From the NCBI GenBank assembly GCA_009920225.1, contig RGAJ01000001.1, positions 1 through 23,052 on the forward strand: a DNA stretch of 23,052 nt. Direction: 5' to 3'. Both the position numbers and the translations under genes were made by a program. A model generated the notes under the pieces. That model did not search any database. It was not told where the DNA came from and saw only the letters and a list, made by a program, of their open reading frames with translations. Origin of the DNA: Paracoccaceae bacterium. Its GTDB lineage: Bacteria; Pseudomonadota; Alphaproteobacteria; Rhodobacterales; Rhodobacteraceae. This document shows, one piece after another, positions 1 through 7,705 of this stretch; positions within the stretch are counted from its first letter, which is position 1; each line of letters starts with the position of its first letter.

Positions 1-923
1 GACCGCGTTGCCAGACCTTCGCCATCAAATGGCCGCGATCCGTTTGCGCGGGGCCTGTGGGGGTCTTCGGTGACTGACAGATGTTCCGGCAGAACAAGTT
101 CCCCCAACCCATCGCGCAGCCATGATGACCCACGGGCAATCGATGATCCGTTAATTGCAGACAGCAAATGACCTATGATCCCTGATGAAATACGTTCATC
201 ATAGATGACGGGATAGGTGCCGGTTTGTGGTTTGCGCGGCGCGCAGCGTGATACAGCGCGCATCCCCGCAGACTGTCCGATGTCGAAAGCATCGCGTAGA
301 TCGGATTGGAAAATCCGGCTGTCGCCGTCATAGTCGCGTTCCATTCCCGCGCCCTGTCCCGCAATTGCGACACAAGATGTATATCGGCTGCTGCGCTGAT
401 AACCGCCAGCAAACCCATTTGATGTCGCCAAAAAGAATTCCGAGACGCCAAATCCTGCGGAGGCGGATTGCACTTGGGTCACGCCTTCGATGGCACGCGC
501 CGCCGCTTCTGCGGTCCGCGCATCGTTTTCCAAATCACCCGAGTGGGGTTCGGGCGTTGAATCAAAAATCTCAAGCGCAGAGACATCCCAGTCTTTTGCC
601 AGTTGGTCAGGGTCTGCCAATCCAATGAACGGGTCAACCAAGGCTTCGTTCGCCATGGCAACCGCGCGCTCTGCCATCATGTCGATCAGGTTGTCGCGCA
701 CATCCGAACCTGACACCGTGGCCATTTTCCCGTCTTTGAACACGCGCAGGCCTAAATCAATGCCTTCCGAGCGTTCCGCCTTTTCCAAGGTGCCTTTTAA
801 AACTTCGATATTGATGGATGTGCCTTGGGTGGCAACCACATCCGCATGGTCGGCGCCTGCGCGTTTCGCGGCATCCAACATTTTCTGACTTAAATCTGAA
901 AGGGACAACACAGTGTCAAACAT
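1..923 (-). CDS. pmbA: TldD/PmbA family protein (TldE subunit), 3' end cut by window
   Basis: The reading frame runs from an ATG at 923 to the window edge without a stop, giving 307 complete codons of a family usually near 450 residues. A GAGG Shine-Dalgarno lies 7 bases before the ATG. The N-terminal part contains segments typical of PmbA/TldE such as DERISSGIIGHLLSAINGSS and SRPFDGEGL, which identify the non-catalytic partner of the TldD metalloprotease. In well-studied bacteria the TldD-TldE complex degrades unfolded peptides and matures some microcins; the HExxxH zinc motif belongs to TldD and none is seen here. The gene is divergent from the SDR gene at 1045. The C-terminal third lies outside the window, so integrity cannot be judged. 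Confidence 0.9.
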   Translation of the reverse strand, partial: MFDTVLSLSDLSQKMLDAAKRAGADHADVVATQGTSINIEVLKGTLEKAERSEGIDLGLRVFKDGKMATVSGSDVRDNLIDMMAERAVAMANEALVDPFIGLADPDQLAKDWDVSALEIFDSTPEPHSGDLENDARTAEAAARAIEGVTQVQSASAGFGVSEFFLATSNGFAGGYQRSSRYTSCVAIAGQGAGMERDYDGDSRIFQSDLRDAFDIGQSAGMRAVSRCAPRKPQTGTYPVIYDERISSGIIGHLLSAINGSSIARGSSWLRDGLGELVLPEHLSVTEDPHRPRANGSRPFDGEGLATR

Positions 924-1000
924 AAAGTACCTCAATAATTTCATAAACTGGTAGTGTTTCGAGGCCGATAAAGCAAGCCACCATCGTTTTTTAGCTTTCG

Positions 1001-1032
1001 TTTGGCATAAAAATGTTAAATGGTATGCCAAA
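1001..1032. promoter_or_regulatory. 9-bp perfect dyad in divergent pmbA/SDR promoter region
   Basis: TTTGGCATA at 1001-1009 is the exact reverse complement of TATGCCAAA at 1024-1032, with a 14-base AT-rich spacer. The dyad ends just before the GTGAGG ribosome-binding site of the SDR gene starting at 1045. It could be an operator for an unknown dimeric regulator, or a leader hairpin in the SDR transcript. No regulator gene is adjacent. Confidence 0.45.
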
Positions 1033-1044
1033 AAGTGAGGACCC

Positions 1045-1797
1045 ATGACACAACCTATCGCTCTTGTTACCGGTGGCGCACGCGGGATTGGCAAAGCAAC
1101 CGCAGAGCTTTTTATTGAAAACGGGTATCATGCCATTTTGTTGGACCGTGACGAAGACGCGTTGGCCGAAACCTCGGCTGCGATGGCAGGTTCGACACCC
1201 TATGTCTGCGATGTGTCCAATCCTCAAGCCGGTGGCGAAATCGCTGCAAAAATTCGTGCCGATTTTGGGCGTTTGGATTGTTTGGTGAACAATGCAGGTG
1301 TGGCGGATTTTGGTCCGATTGAGGCCTGCGATCAAGCCACTTGGCGCAAGATTATGGATACAAACCTTGATGGTATGTTTTATTTGACCCAAGCCTTGAC
1401 GCCTTTGTTAAAAGACGCGCGCGGGTCGATTGTGAATATCGCGTCGATTTCAGGATTGCGCGCATCGACCTTGCGCGTGGCCTATGGCACGTCAAAGGCA
1501 GCGGTCATCCATCTGACCAAACAACAGGCATGCGAATTGGGCGAATACGGTATTCGCGCAAACGCTGTCGCCCCAGGTCCCGTGAAAACCAAGCTGTCAA
1601 TCGCGGTTCATACCCCCGAGATTATCCAAGCCTACCATGACGCGATCCCGCTGAACCGATACGGAAGCGAGCGCGAATTGGCAGAAGTCATCTTTTTCCT
1701 ATGTTCCCCCAAAGCATCCTATGTCACCGGCCAAGTTATTGCCGTCGATGGCGGGTTCGAGGCGACGGGCGTCGGCCTGCCTGCGCTGCGGGTGTAA
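1045..1797 (+). CDS. SDR family NAD(P)-dependent oxidoreductase
   Basis: This 250-residue protein is a classical short-chain dehydrogenase/reductase. It shows the TGGARGIG nucleotide-binding motif at 9-16, NNAG at 82-85, a catalytic serine in the IASISG segment (134-136) and the Y147-x3-K151 pair. An acidic residue at position 34, after the second beta strand, favours NAD(H) over NADP(H), which is an inference from the family. The C-terminal YVTGQ-VDGG segment is typical of FabG-like and sugar or alcohol dehydrogenase SDRs, so the substrate cannot be named. A GAGG ribosome-binding site precedes the ATG. Its stop codon is immediately followed by the stop codon of the opposing gene at 1798, with no spacer and no visible terminator. 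Confidence 0.93.
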   Translation: MTQPIALVTGGARGIGKATAELFIENGYHAILLDRDEDALAETSAAMAGSTPYVCDVSNPQAGGEIAAKIRADFGRLDCLVNNAGVADFGPIEACDQATWRKIMDTNLDGMFYLTQALTPLLKDARGSIVNIASISGLRASTLRVAYGTSKAAVIHLTKQQACELGEYGIRANAVAPGPVKTKLSIAVHTPEIIQAYHDAIPLNRYGSERELAEVIFFLCSPKASYVTGQVIAVDGGFEATGVGLPALRV

Positions 1798-3318
1798 TTA
1801 CCGCAGGCGCTGGCCGTTTGCATAAAATCCGCCGTCGGGGGTGAATTCGAAGTCCGACGTAAGCTCATCCTCACCTGTGGGTGTCATAAAGCCGCCCAAC
1901 ATCATGCGCGCCATAAACATCTGTTCGCTGTCGATGATGCCCATGTCCAACAGTGACGACATGAGGGTGTTCAAACCCGACAAGACGACTTTGCCTTCGC
2001 CCTCGGGGCGGGGCGCGCCGTCATAGGTGTCTAGGTCGGTGTTATCAAACGTGAAATCACCCTCGGCCGATACAGAGGCGCCGACGCCTGCAATGTTCAT
2101 ATTTTTGATTGTCAGGGATGACAGTTCCAAATCCTGCCCATAAATAGGATCCTCAAGGAAACTGGTTTCATCCAACACATCTAGGCCAAGTTTGCCCCTC
2201 CCCAAAATCTCAAACGATGCAGATACCGGATCGCGCGACAGGTAAGCATTCGGATCAAATAGCGACCAAATCGCGTCTGACATCCCAAAGCCTGTTAGGC
2301 TCATTGCGATGCCAAAAGATTGTTCGGTGTCTTTGGCTGAAACAGGTATGTCAAAGGCATAAGACACCTGATCCATGCGTCCGCTGATCGGGATCGGAAT
2401 GTCGGGAATGGCCAGATCCAACACCAACCCGTTTGTATTGCCCTGCACATAGACCGTTTCACCGCTGATCGAGGATGTCGCGTCAGATTGTCCTGCATCA
2501 AATACGGCGGTAAATGCGCCATCTTCGCTTGTTCCAGTGACTTTGAAAGCAGTGGCGTCGCTGCTTGCGGCAGAGGTCATCGTCATTCCCGCGCGCAATG
2601 CTGCAACCATATCTGATTGTGAATGACCAATGGGCAGCGATACTTTTTCTGCATATGTCAGGCCGCTGACACCCGCGCGCAGGTCGATGTCAAAAACCTC
2701 AGAACCTGAGGATTGCGCCGCAACCTTAATTTCCAAAAGGTCAGCAGAAATTGACAAATCCCGCGATGCGCTTGCATCCCCATGCCCTTGGGCAGTGGCC
2801 GTGATGTTTTTGAATTCAATGCTGCCAGACACGCTGTCTGTCGTTGGGTCAAATTCTGGCGATTGGACAGAGACCAATTCTACACCCACCGTATTCGCGG
2901 TGTAGCTATAGGCGATATCATCCGCCGCCTCGGTGGCGGTGATGCGCAAGTCATCTGCATATTGCATGAGGTCCAAGGCAAAATCTTCGTCTGAACCATC
3001 GTCTTGTATGACGCGGATGGGATAGGTTTGCGGGATTTCAATGCTGACTGTATTTGGTGATACCGCCGACAATGTCATCGTGCCGATGTCAAACATCAGC
3101 TGGGCCGTTGTATCAGGGATCAGTTGCGCAATCTGCAAATCAGAAATGGTCAGCGCATCACCGTTCACCGTTTTCGTCGCAGCGATCAAATATCCGGCAT
3201 CTTTGATCTGTTGTTCGATATCCGACCAAACCTGCGCTGTTGTAATCTCTGCGGCTGCAATATTTGCCAACAGGGTGACACCGCCAAAAACCGTTGCTCC
3301 AAATACTCTGTGTCCCAT
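1798..3318 (-). CDS. exported DUF2125-like protein
   Basis: A 506-residue protein with an N-terminal signal peptide (short n-region with His and Arg, hydrophobic stretch, Ala-rich end near residue 23) followed by a long, acidic, beta-rich sequence with no cysteine clusters or catalytic motif that I recognise. The pattern (VWSDIEQQIKDAGY near the mature N terminus, then repeated short hydrophobic/polar alternation) resembles the DUF2125 proteins of Rhodobacteraceae. The function is unknown and the location is probably periplasmic. I prefer the ATG at 3318 because AGGA lies 6 bases upstream; the alternative in-frame GTG at 3342 has no ribosome-binding site and would add eight residues before the signal peptide. 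It is divergent from the SDR at 3435 and abuts the SDR at 1797 tail to tail. Confidence 0.8.
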   Translation of the reverse strand: MGHRVFGATVFGGVTLLANIAAAEITTAQVWSDIEQQIKDAGYLIAATKTVNGDALTISDLQIAQLIPDTTAQLMFDIGTMTLSAVSPNTVSIEIPQTYPIRVIQDDGSDEDFALDLMQYADDLRITATEAADDIAYSYTANTVGVELVSVQSPEFDPTTDSVSGSIEFKNITATAQGHGDASASRDLSISADLLEIKVAAQSSGSEVFDIDLRAGVSGLTYAEKVSLPIGHSQSDMVAALRAGMTMTSAASSDATAFKVTGTSEDGAFTAVFDAGQSDATSSISGETVYVQGNTNGLVLDLAIPDIPIPISGRMDQVSYAFDIPVSAKDTEQSFGIAMSLTGFGMSDAIWSLFDPNAYLSRDPVSASFEILGRGKLGLDVLDETSFLEDPIYGQDLELSSLTIKNMNIAGVGASVSAEGDFTFDNTDLDTYDGAPRPEGEGKVVLSGLNTLMSSLLDMGIIDSEQMFMARMMLGGFMTPTGEDELTSDFEFTPDGGFYANGQRLR

Positions 3319-3434
3319 GAGGTGTCCTGTGCATTGTTTCACATAAAGTGGGATGTTAAAATTGTTGGGTCAAGGGTTGTTTTCCCGATCTTGACAGGTC
3401 ATCAAGGATTGAGACAACAGTTTTGGGGATCGAC

Positions 3435-4187
3435 ATGACCCGATTTGACAAGAAAACCGTTATTGTAACAGGGGCAAGCCGTGGGATCGGCGAAGCAACG
3501 GCACGCGCCTTTGCGGCCGCGGGGGCCAATGTTATTCTGGCCGCGCGCAGCCACGATGCCATTCATAAAATTGCGGCCGAAATTGGCGGTACGGCGTTGG
3601 CATGTGCAGGCGATATTGCGGACCCTGCATTTTCGCAAACTTTGGTCGATACCGCGATCACGCGTTTTGGTGGCGTTGATATATTGATCAACAATGCCGC
3701 AGCGCTACAGCCGATTGCCCATATGGCTGATGCAGATCCTGCAGCGTGGTCCGAATTGATCGACATCAACGTCAAGGGCGTGTTTTACGCGATGCAGGCG
3801 GTCCTGCCTCAGATGGTGAAACAGGGGGACGGAACGGTGTTGACGATTTCCTCAGGTGCTGCGCATCACCCGTTGGAAGGATGGTCCGCCTATTGCGCGT
3901 CCAAGGCCGCAGCGGCCATGTTGACCGATATGTTACATCTTGAATACGCATCAAAAGGCATCCGCGCTATGGGTCTGTCACCTGGTACGGTTGCCACGCA
4001 AATGCAAAAGGACATCAAAGCATCCGGCATAAATCCGATCAGCCAATTGGATTGGTCAGATCATATTCCCCCCGAATGGCCCGCCAAAACAATTCTGTGG
4101 ATGTGCGGCGATGTGCGCGACGACATCGCAGGGCTAGAGATATCCTTGCGCGACGAGAATATTCGCCGAAGAGTTGGGCTCATATGA
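3435..4187 (+). CDS. SDR family oxidoreductase
   Basis: A 250-residue short-chain dehydrogenase with TGASRGIG at 12-19, NNAA at 86-89 where most relatives have NNAG, catalytic S140 and the Y153-x3-K157 pair. Arg38 after the second beta strand suggests NADP(H) preference (inference). The start at 3435 is chosen because GGGGA lies about 6 bases upstream; an in-frame TTG at 3423 has no support. The C-terminal part lacks the usual VDGG segment of FabG-like SDRs and ends in a basic RRR stretch, so it belongs to a different SDR branch from the gene at 1045. The stop codon overlaps the start of the crotonase gene in an ATGA arrangement, so the two are translationally coupled and probably act on the same pathway. 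Confidence 0.92.
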   Translation: MTRFDKKTVIVTGASRGIGEATARAFAAAGANVILAARSHDAIHKIAAEIGGTALACAGDIADPAFSQTLVDTAITRFGGVDILINNAAALQPIAHMADADPAAWSELIDINVKGVFYAMQAVLPQMVKQGDGTVLTISSGAAHHPLEGWSAYCASKAAAAMLTDMLHLEYASKGIRAMGLSPGTVATQMQKDIKASGINPISQLDWSDHIPPEWPAKTILWMCGDVRDDIAGLEISLRDENIRRRVGLI

Positions 4188-4804
4188 TAGATTTGGATAA
4201 ATCTGACACGGGGATTTGGACAGTTACCCTTAATCGCCCAGACAAGGCCAATTCCTTGACGCCAGAGATGTTGGAAGACTTGGCGCAAATAGCATTAGAT
4301 GCGCAGTCTGCCCGTGGTTTCATTCTAACGGGGGTTGGCAAGGTGTTTTCCGCAGGGGCCGATTTGGATGCCGCCAAAGCGGGGCTTGCTACGTCAGGGG
4401 TTTGGGAAAAACTGTCGTCTCGTATCGCCGCGTTAGAGTGTATGACGATTGCCGCACTTAATGGCACCTTGGCAGGGGGCGCGATGGGCATGGCGTTGGC
4501 GTGTGACCTGCGCATCGCTGTGCCAAGTGCGAAATTCTTTTATCCAGTGATGAAGCTGGGCTTTTTGCCCCAACCCTCTGATCCGCGGCGCATGGCGGGT
4601 TTGATTGGGCCCGCACGCACCAAAATGATTTTGATGTCAGGGCAAAAAATCACTGCTGATGTGGCTTATGACTATGGGTTGATTGATCGCATCGTCGAAC
4701 CAGATGATTTGATCCAAACGGCACAGGATCTTTTGGCCGATAGCGTGTCGGCAACCGCCCAACATAGTGCAGCGATCAAAGCGATGATCGACGCCCACAA
4801 TTAA
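4184..4804 (+). CDS. crotonase-fold (enoyl-CoA hydratase/isomerase family) protein lacking both catalytic Glu
   Basis: This 206-residue protein carries the crotonase oxyanion-hole segments FSAGADL (55-61) and AGGAMGMALACDL (97-109), so it should bind an acyl-CoA and polarise its thioester. It is shorter than the usual 255-260 residues and appears to lack most of the C-terminal helical region. The two glutamates used by true enoyl-CoA hydratases (Glu144 and Glu164 in the rat enzyme) align with Gly102 and Val122, so simple hydratase activity is unlikely; isomerase, thioesterase or another CoA-dependent activity remains possible. The ATG at 4184 overlaps the stop of the upstream SDR by four bases. 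The last four bases (TTAA) also contain the stop of the opposing HNH gene. Confidence 0.85.
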   Translation: MIDLDKSDTGIWTVTLNRPDKANSLTPEMLEDLAQIALDAQSARGFILTGVGKVFSAGADLDAAKAGLATSGVWEKLSSRIAALECMTIAALNGTLAGGAMGMALACDLRIAVPSAKFFYPVMKLGFLPQPSDPRRMAGLIGPARTKMILMSGQKITADVAYDYGLIDRIVEPDDLIQTAQDLLADSVSATAQHSAAIKAMIDAHN

Positions 4805-5094
4805 CGCTTGCGACGCCCACCAGAGGTGCGTGATTGAAAACTGGGCGGGCGTTTTGCGACCCATGCAATGAACTTTTGCAAATGCGGGTGATCGCGCAAG
4901 GTTTCGATGGTGTTATAATCGCGCGCAAGCTCTGCCTCGCGCAGGCAGGAATGGATTTCTTTGTGGCAGACATGATGCAACAACACCGTTGGACCATCTT
5001 TGCCGCCTTTGAGCCGCGGGATCAAATGATGACGGCTCTGCGGAACATCAGGCGGAATTGGGCGTTCGCAGAGTGGGCAAATTGGATCAGGCAT
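4801..5094 (-). CDS. small HNH-endonuclease-like zinc protein
   Basis: A 97-residue protein with an N-terminal CPLC pair (C6, C9), an HH pair at 22-23, a KGGKDG turn and a CHKEIH segment (C43 to H48). This is the beta-beta-alpha metal layout of HNH nucleases with a structural zinc knuckle. The central Asn of a canonical HNH motif seems to be replaced by Thr36, so catalysis is uncertain. The start at 5094 is chosen because family members begin near the MPDPICPLC segment; an ATG at 5121 would add nine residues, and neither start has a strong ribosome-binding site. The C terminus is basic (RRKR), which fits nucleic-acid contact. The gene converges on the crotonase gene and diverges from the channel gene at 5166. 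A host housekeeping role is as likely as a defence role. Confidence 0.75.
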   Translation of the reverse strand: MPDPICPLCERPIPPDVPQSRHHLIPRLKGGKDGPTVLLHHVCHKEIHSCLREAELARDYNTIETLRDHPHLQKFIAWVAKRPPSFQSRTSGGRRKR

Positions 5095-5165
5095 GTTAAA
5101 CCAGTTGTAATTTCGTAACATTCCAACCAAAAAACAATAGATGCAAGGAATCAAGGGGTCTGGGT

Positions 5166-6494
5166 ATGGAATTGGATGGGCTACCACCAATCGCGGTAAA
5201 GGTAATTGAATTCGCTCAGCAGGGCTGGGACATTGCCAAAGACTGGCTTTTGTCGCCCGCAGCATGGTCGCAATTTCTGATTTTGATCGCGGCCTATGGT
5301 CTGGCTGTGGTCATCTCGAAACGGGCCACGCCCGTGATCAAACGCGTTTTGACGCCAGAGATGGACAATGCCTCAATCTTTGCGCAAGCGCGATTGTTTG
5401 TTCTGATGTTCTTGCCGCTTTTGTTGCCACTGCTTGCCTATGCGTTGACGGGCATTGGTGAAGCGGTAACGCGGTCCATTTTTGGATCGGGCGCGGTGAT
5501 TGCATTCGGAAAACGTGTGTTTTTGTTCCTTGCTATCCGTATCTTTGTCAAAGACATGCTGCGCGATCCAATGCTCAAACTTTTGGGGAAATTCTTTCTT
5601 ATCCCTGTTGGCGCGCTCTATGCTTTGGGGCTGTTGGACATTGTCGCGGCCCGTTTAGATGCCATCGTCGTTCCGTTGGGCAATCTGTCGTTTAGCCTAT
5701 TTTGGATGATCCAATTCATCGTCGTCGGTGGGATCATCTTTTGGCTTGGCCGTTGGTCGAATGATCAATCCATTGGCTTTATCAACAAACAACAAGAGAT
5801 GCGTCCAGCGACCCGCCAATTGGCGGTCAAAGCTGCGGAAATCGCGATCTTTGGTGCCGCGTTTTTGGTGTTGATGAACATCATGGGGATATCGCTGACA
5901 TCGCTTGCGGTGTTGGGCGGCGCTGTTGGTGTGGGCTTGGGGTTTGGTCTGCAAAAAATTGCATCAAACTTTATCTCTGGCGTGATCTTGTTATTGGAAG
6001 GCCAAGCAACCGTTGGCGATTACGTCGAACTTGATGGCGGCGAAGCGGGCACAATCGTCAAACAAACAGCGCGTGCGATGATTTTGGAAACCTATGACGG
6101 TCGCTGGATCGTTGTGCCAAACGAAGATTTCATCACCACGCGCGTCGTGAACTATTCCGACCAAGGCAGTGCAAACAGATATGAGGCCGATTTTTCCGTC
6201 AGCTATGATACCGATATCAACCTCGTTTCTGGGATCATCGAAGCTGCGGTTTTGAAACATCCCGAAGTGTTGACAAAACCCTTTCCACCCGATTGTGAAT
6301 TGCGCGGATTTGGCGAGAGCGGCATCAATTTCGCGGTCGAGTTTTGGGTGAACGGCATCGACGATGGTAAGAATAAATATACATCAGACGTCTTGTTCAT
6401 CATCTGGAACGCGCTGCGTGATCACGGCATTAAAATTCCCTATCCGCACCGCGTGGTGGAATTTAAAAATTCACCCGACGTGCCGCAGGAATGA
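5166..6494 (+). CDS. MscS-family mechanosensitive ion channel
   Basis: A 442-residue inner-membrane protein with several hydrophobic segments in its first 280 residues, then a soluble beta domain. The pore-lining segment is recognisable: VLGGAVGVGLGFGLQKIASN followed by FISGVILLLE, then a GDYVEL beta strand, as in MscS channels that open under membrane tension to release solutes during hypo-osmotic shock. It is longer than E. coli MscS (286 residues) because of extra N-terminal membrane helices. An AAGG-type ribosome-binding region precedes the ATG. Its stop overlaps the start of the flavoprotein gene (ATGA at 6491-6494), so the two are co-translated, although no functional link between them is known to me. 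Confidence 0.93.
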   Translation: MELDGLPPIAVKVIEFAQQGWDIAKDWLLSPAAWSQFLILIAAYGLAVVISKRATPVIKRVLTPEMDNASIFAQARLFVLMFLPLLLPLLAYALTGIGEAVTRSIFGSGAVIAFGKRVFLFLAIRIFVKDMLRDPMLKLLGKFFLIPVGALYALGLLDIVAARLDAIVVPLGNLSFSLFWMIQFIVVGGIIFWLGRWSNDQSIGFINKQQEMRPATRQLAVKAAEIAIFGAAFLVLMNIMGISLTSLAVLGGAVGVGLGFGLQKIASNFISGVILLLEGQATVGDYVELDGGEAGTIVKQTARAMILETYDGRWIVVPNEDFITTRVVNYSDQGSANRYEADFSVSYDTDINLVSGIIEAAVLKHPEVLTKPFPPDCELRGFGESGINFAVEFWVNGIDDGKNKYTSDVLFIIWNALRDHGIKIPYPHRVVEFKNSPDVPQE

Positions 6495-7660
6495 AAAAAC
6501 ACGCGCTTGTCATAGGCGGGGGCCCTGCTGGATTGATGGCTGCCGAAACCATGGCACAGCGCGGATTGCGCGTGACGATTGCCGAGGCAAAGCCAACCTT
6601 TGGGCGCAAATTCCTGATGGCGGGAAAATCCGGTTTGAACCTGACCAAAGATGAAGCGATTGACCGGTTTCTGTCCAATTATGATGGCCCCCAACTTGCG
6701 CAGATCCTGCAGGCCTTTGGGCCGCAACAGGTCATGGATTGGGCAAATGCATTGGGTGGTGAGGTGTTCGTTGGATCCAGTGGCCGCGTCTTTCCCAAAG
6801 TGATGAAGGCATCCCCCCTTTTGCGGGCGTGGCTGTCTCGTTTGGATGGGTTGGAGGTTGTGCGTAATGTGAATTGGCGATGGATGCGTAACGATAACCT
6901 GACCGCTATCGTCGATACGCCTGATGGCGTTCGCAATATTGCTGCCGATGTCATCGTTATGGCCATGGGTGGGGCCAGTTGGTCGCGGCTTGGTGCGGAT
7001 GGAAAATGGACCCAAGCCATCGATGCGTCTGTTCTTGTTCCCTTTGCTCCGTCAAATTCTGCCGTGTCTTTTGCGTGGTCATCGCACATGGACAAATTCA
7101 TGGGACACCCTGTCAAATCGATCTCGATGTCGTCGGGCGGAATGACAAGCCAAGGCGAGATCGTGTTGTCCAAAAAAGGTATCGAGGGCGGTGGTATCTA
7201 TTCCCTGTCGTGCGGCATACGCGAGACTGGCGAGGTTACTTTTGACCTTTTGCCAGATTGGGACAGGGCAAAGGTGACGGCCGCACTCTCACGGCCGATG
7301 GGACGGAATAGTTTGTCAAATCATCTACGAAAAACACTGCATTTGTCCCCCGTCAAACTGGCGCTGTTGCGTGAAATCGTTGGGGACCTGCCGCGTGACC
7401 CAAAGGAATTGGCGCATGTGATTAAGACTGCAAAGTTGTCTGGTGTTGCCTTGCGCCCCATGGACGAAGCCATTTCAACAGTGGGCGGGATTGCATGGGA
7501 TGCCTTGGATGACACGTTGATGCTTAAACGACATCAGGGCGTGTTTTGCGCAGGCGAAATGATGGATTGGGATGCGCCGACGGGTGGTTATTTGTTAACT
7601 GCGTGTCTGTCCACGGGGGCATGGGCGGGGTCTGCCGCCGCCGATTGGGCTTTGAAATGA
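6491..7660 (+). CDS. TIGR03862/HI0933-type FAD-dependent flavoprotein
   Basis: A 389-residue protein with an N-terminal dinucleotide-binding motif GGGPAG at 9-14 and the segment GRKFLMAGKSGLNLT around 36-50, which is characteristic of HI0933/BaiN-like flavoproteins; the length and the C-terminal GVFCAGEMMDWDAPTGGYLL segment fit the TIGR03862 subgroup. Members bind FAD and are presumed oxidoreductases, but the physiological substrate is not established. GCAGGA lies directly before the ATG, inside the end of the upstream channel gene. A strong hairpin starts inside the stop codon region and ends transcription. Confidence 0.88.
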   Translation: MKKHALVIGGGPAGLMAAETMAQRGLRVTIAEAKPTFGRKFLMAGKSGLNLTKDEAIDRFLSNYDGPQLAQILQAFGPQQVMDWANALGGEVFVGSSGRVFPKVMKASPLLRAWLSRLDGLEVVRNVNWRWMRNDNLTAIVDTPDGVRNIAADVIVMAMGGASWSRLGADGKWTQAIDASVLVPFAPSNSAVSFAWSSHMDKFMGHPVKSISMSSGGMTSQGEIVLSKKGIEGGGIYSLSCGIRETGEVTFDLLPDWDRAKVTAALSRPMGRNSLSNHLRKTLHLSPVKLALLREIVGDLPRDPKELAHVIKTAKLSGVALRPMDEAISTVGGIAWDALDDTLMLKRHQGVFCAGEMMDWDAPTGGYLLTACLSTGAWAGSAAADWALK

Positions 7661-7690
7661 AATCTGCACCCGATCAGGGGCGCAGATTTC
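7659..7690. terminator. bidirectional hairpin terminator between convergent genes
   Basis: GAAATCTGC at 7659-7667 pairs exactly with GCAGATTTC at 7682-7690; an inner CCC/GGG pairing extends the stem. It lies between the convergent stops at 7660 and 7706. The AAAT/ATTT ends give a short U-rich tract on both strands, consistent with a shared terminator. Confidence 0.7.
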
Positions 7691-7705
7691 TTAGCATTGC
7701 GTGAC

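Noticed and set aside
3390..3406. Inverted repeat CTTGA-N7-TCAAG upstream of the second SDR, including a TTGACA.
   Set aside because: Five-base arms are expected by chance, and no -10 box is found at a suitable distance from the TTGACA.
4052..4183. Upstream extension of the crotonase by 44 codons.
   Set aside because: The added residues are Arg-rich read-through of the SDR gene in another frame; the ATGA overlap at 4184 is the natural start.
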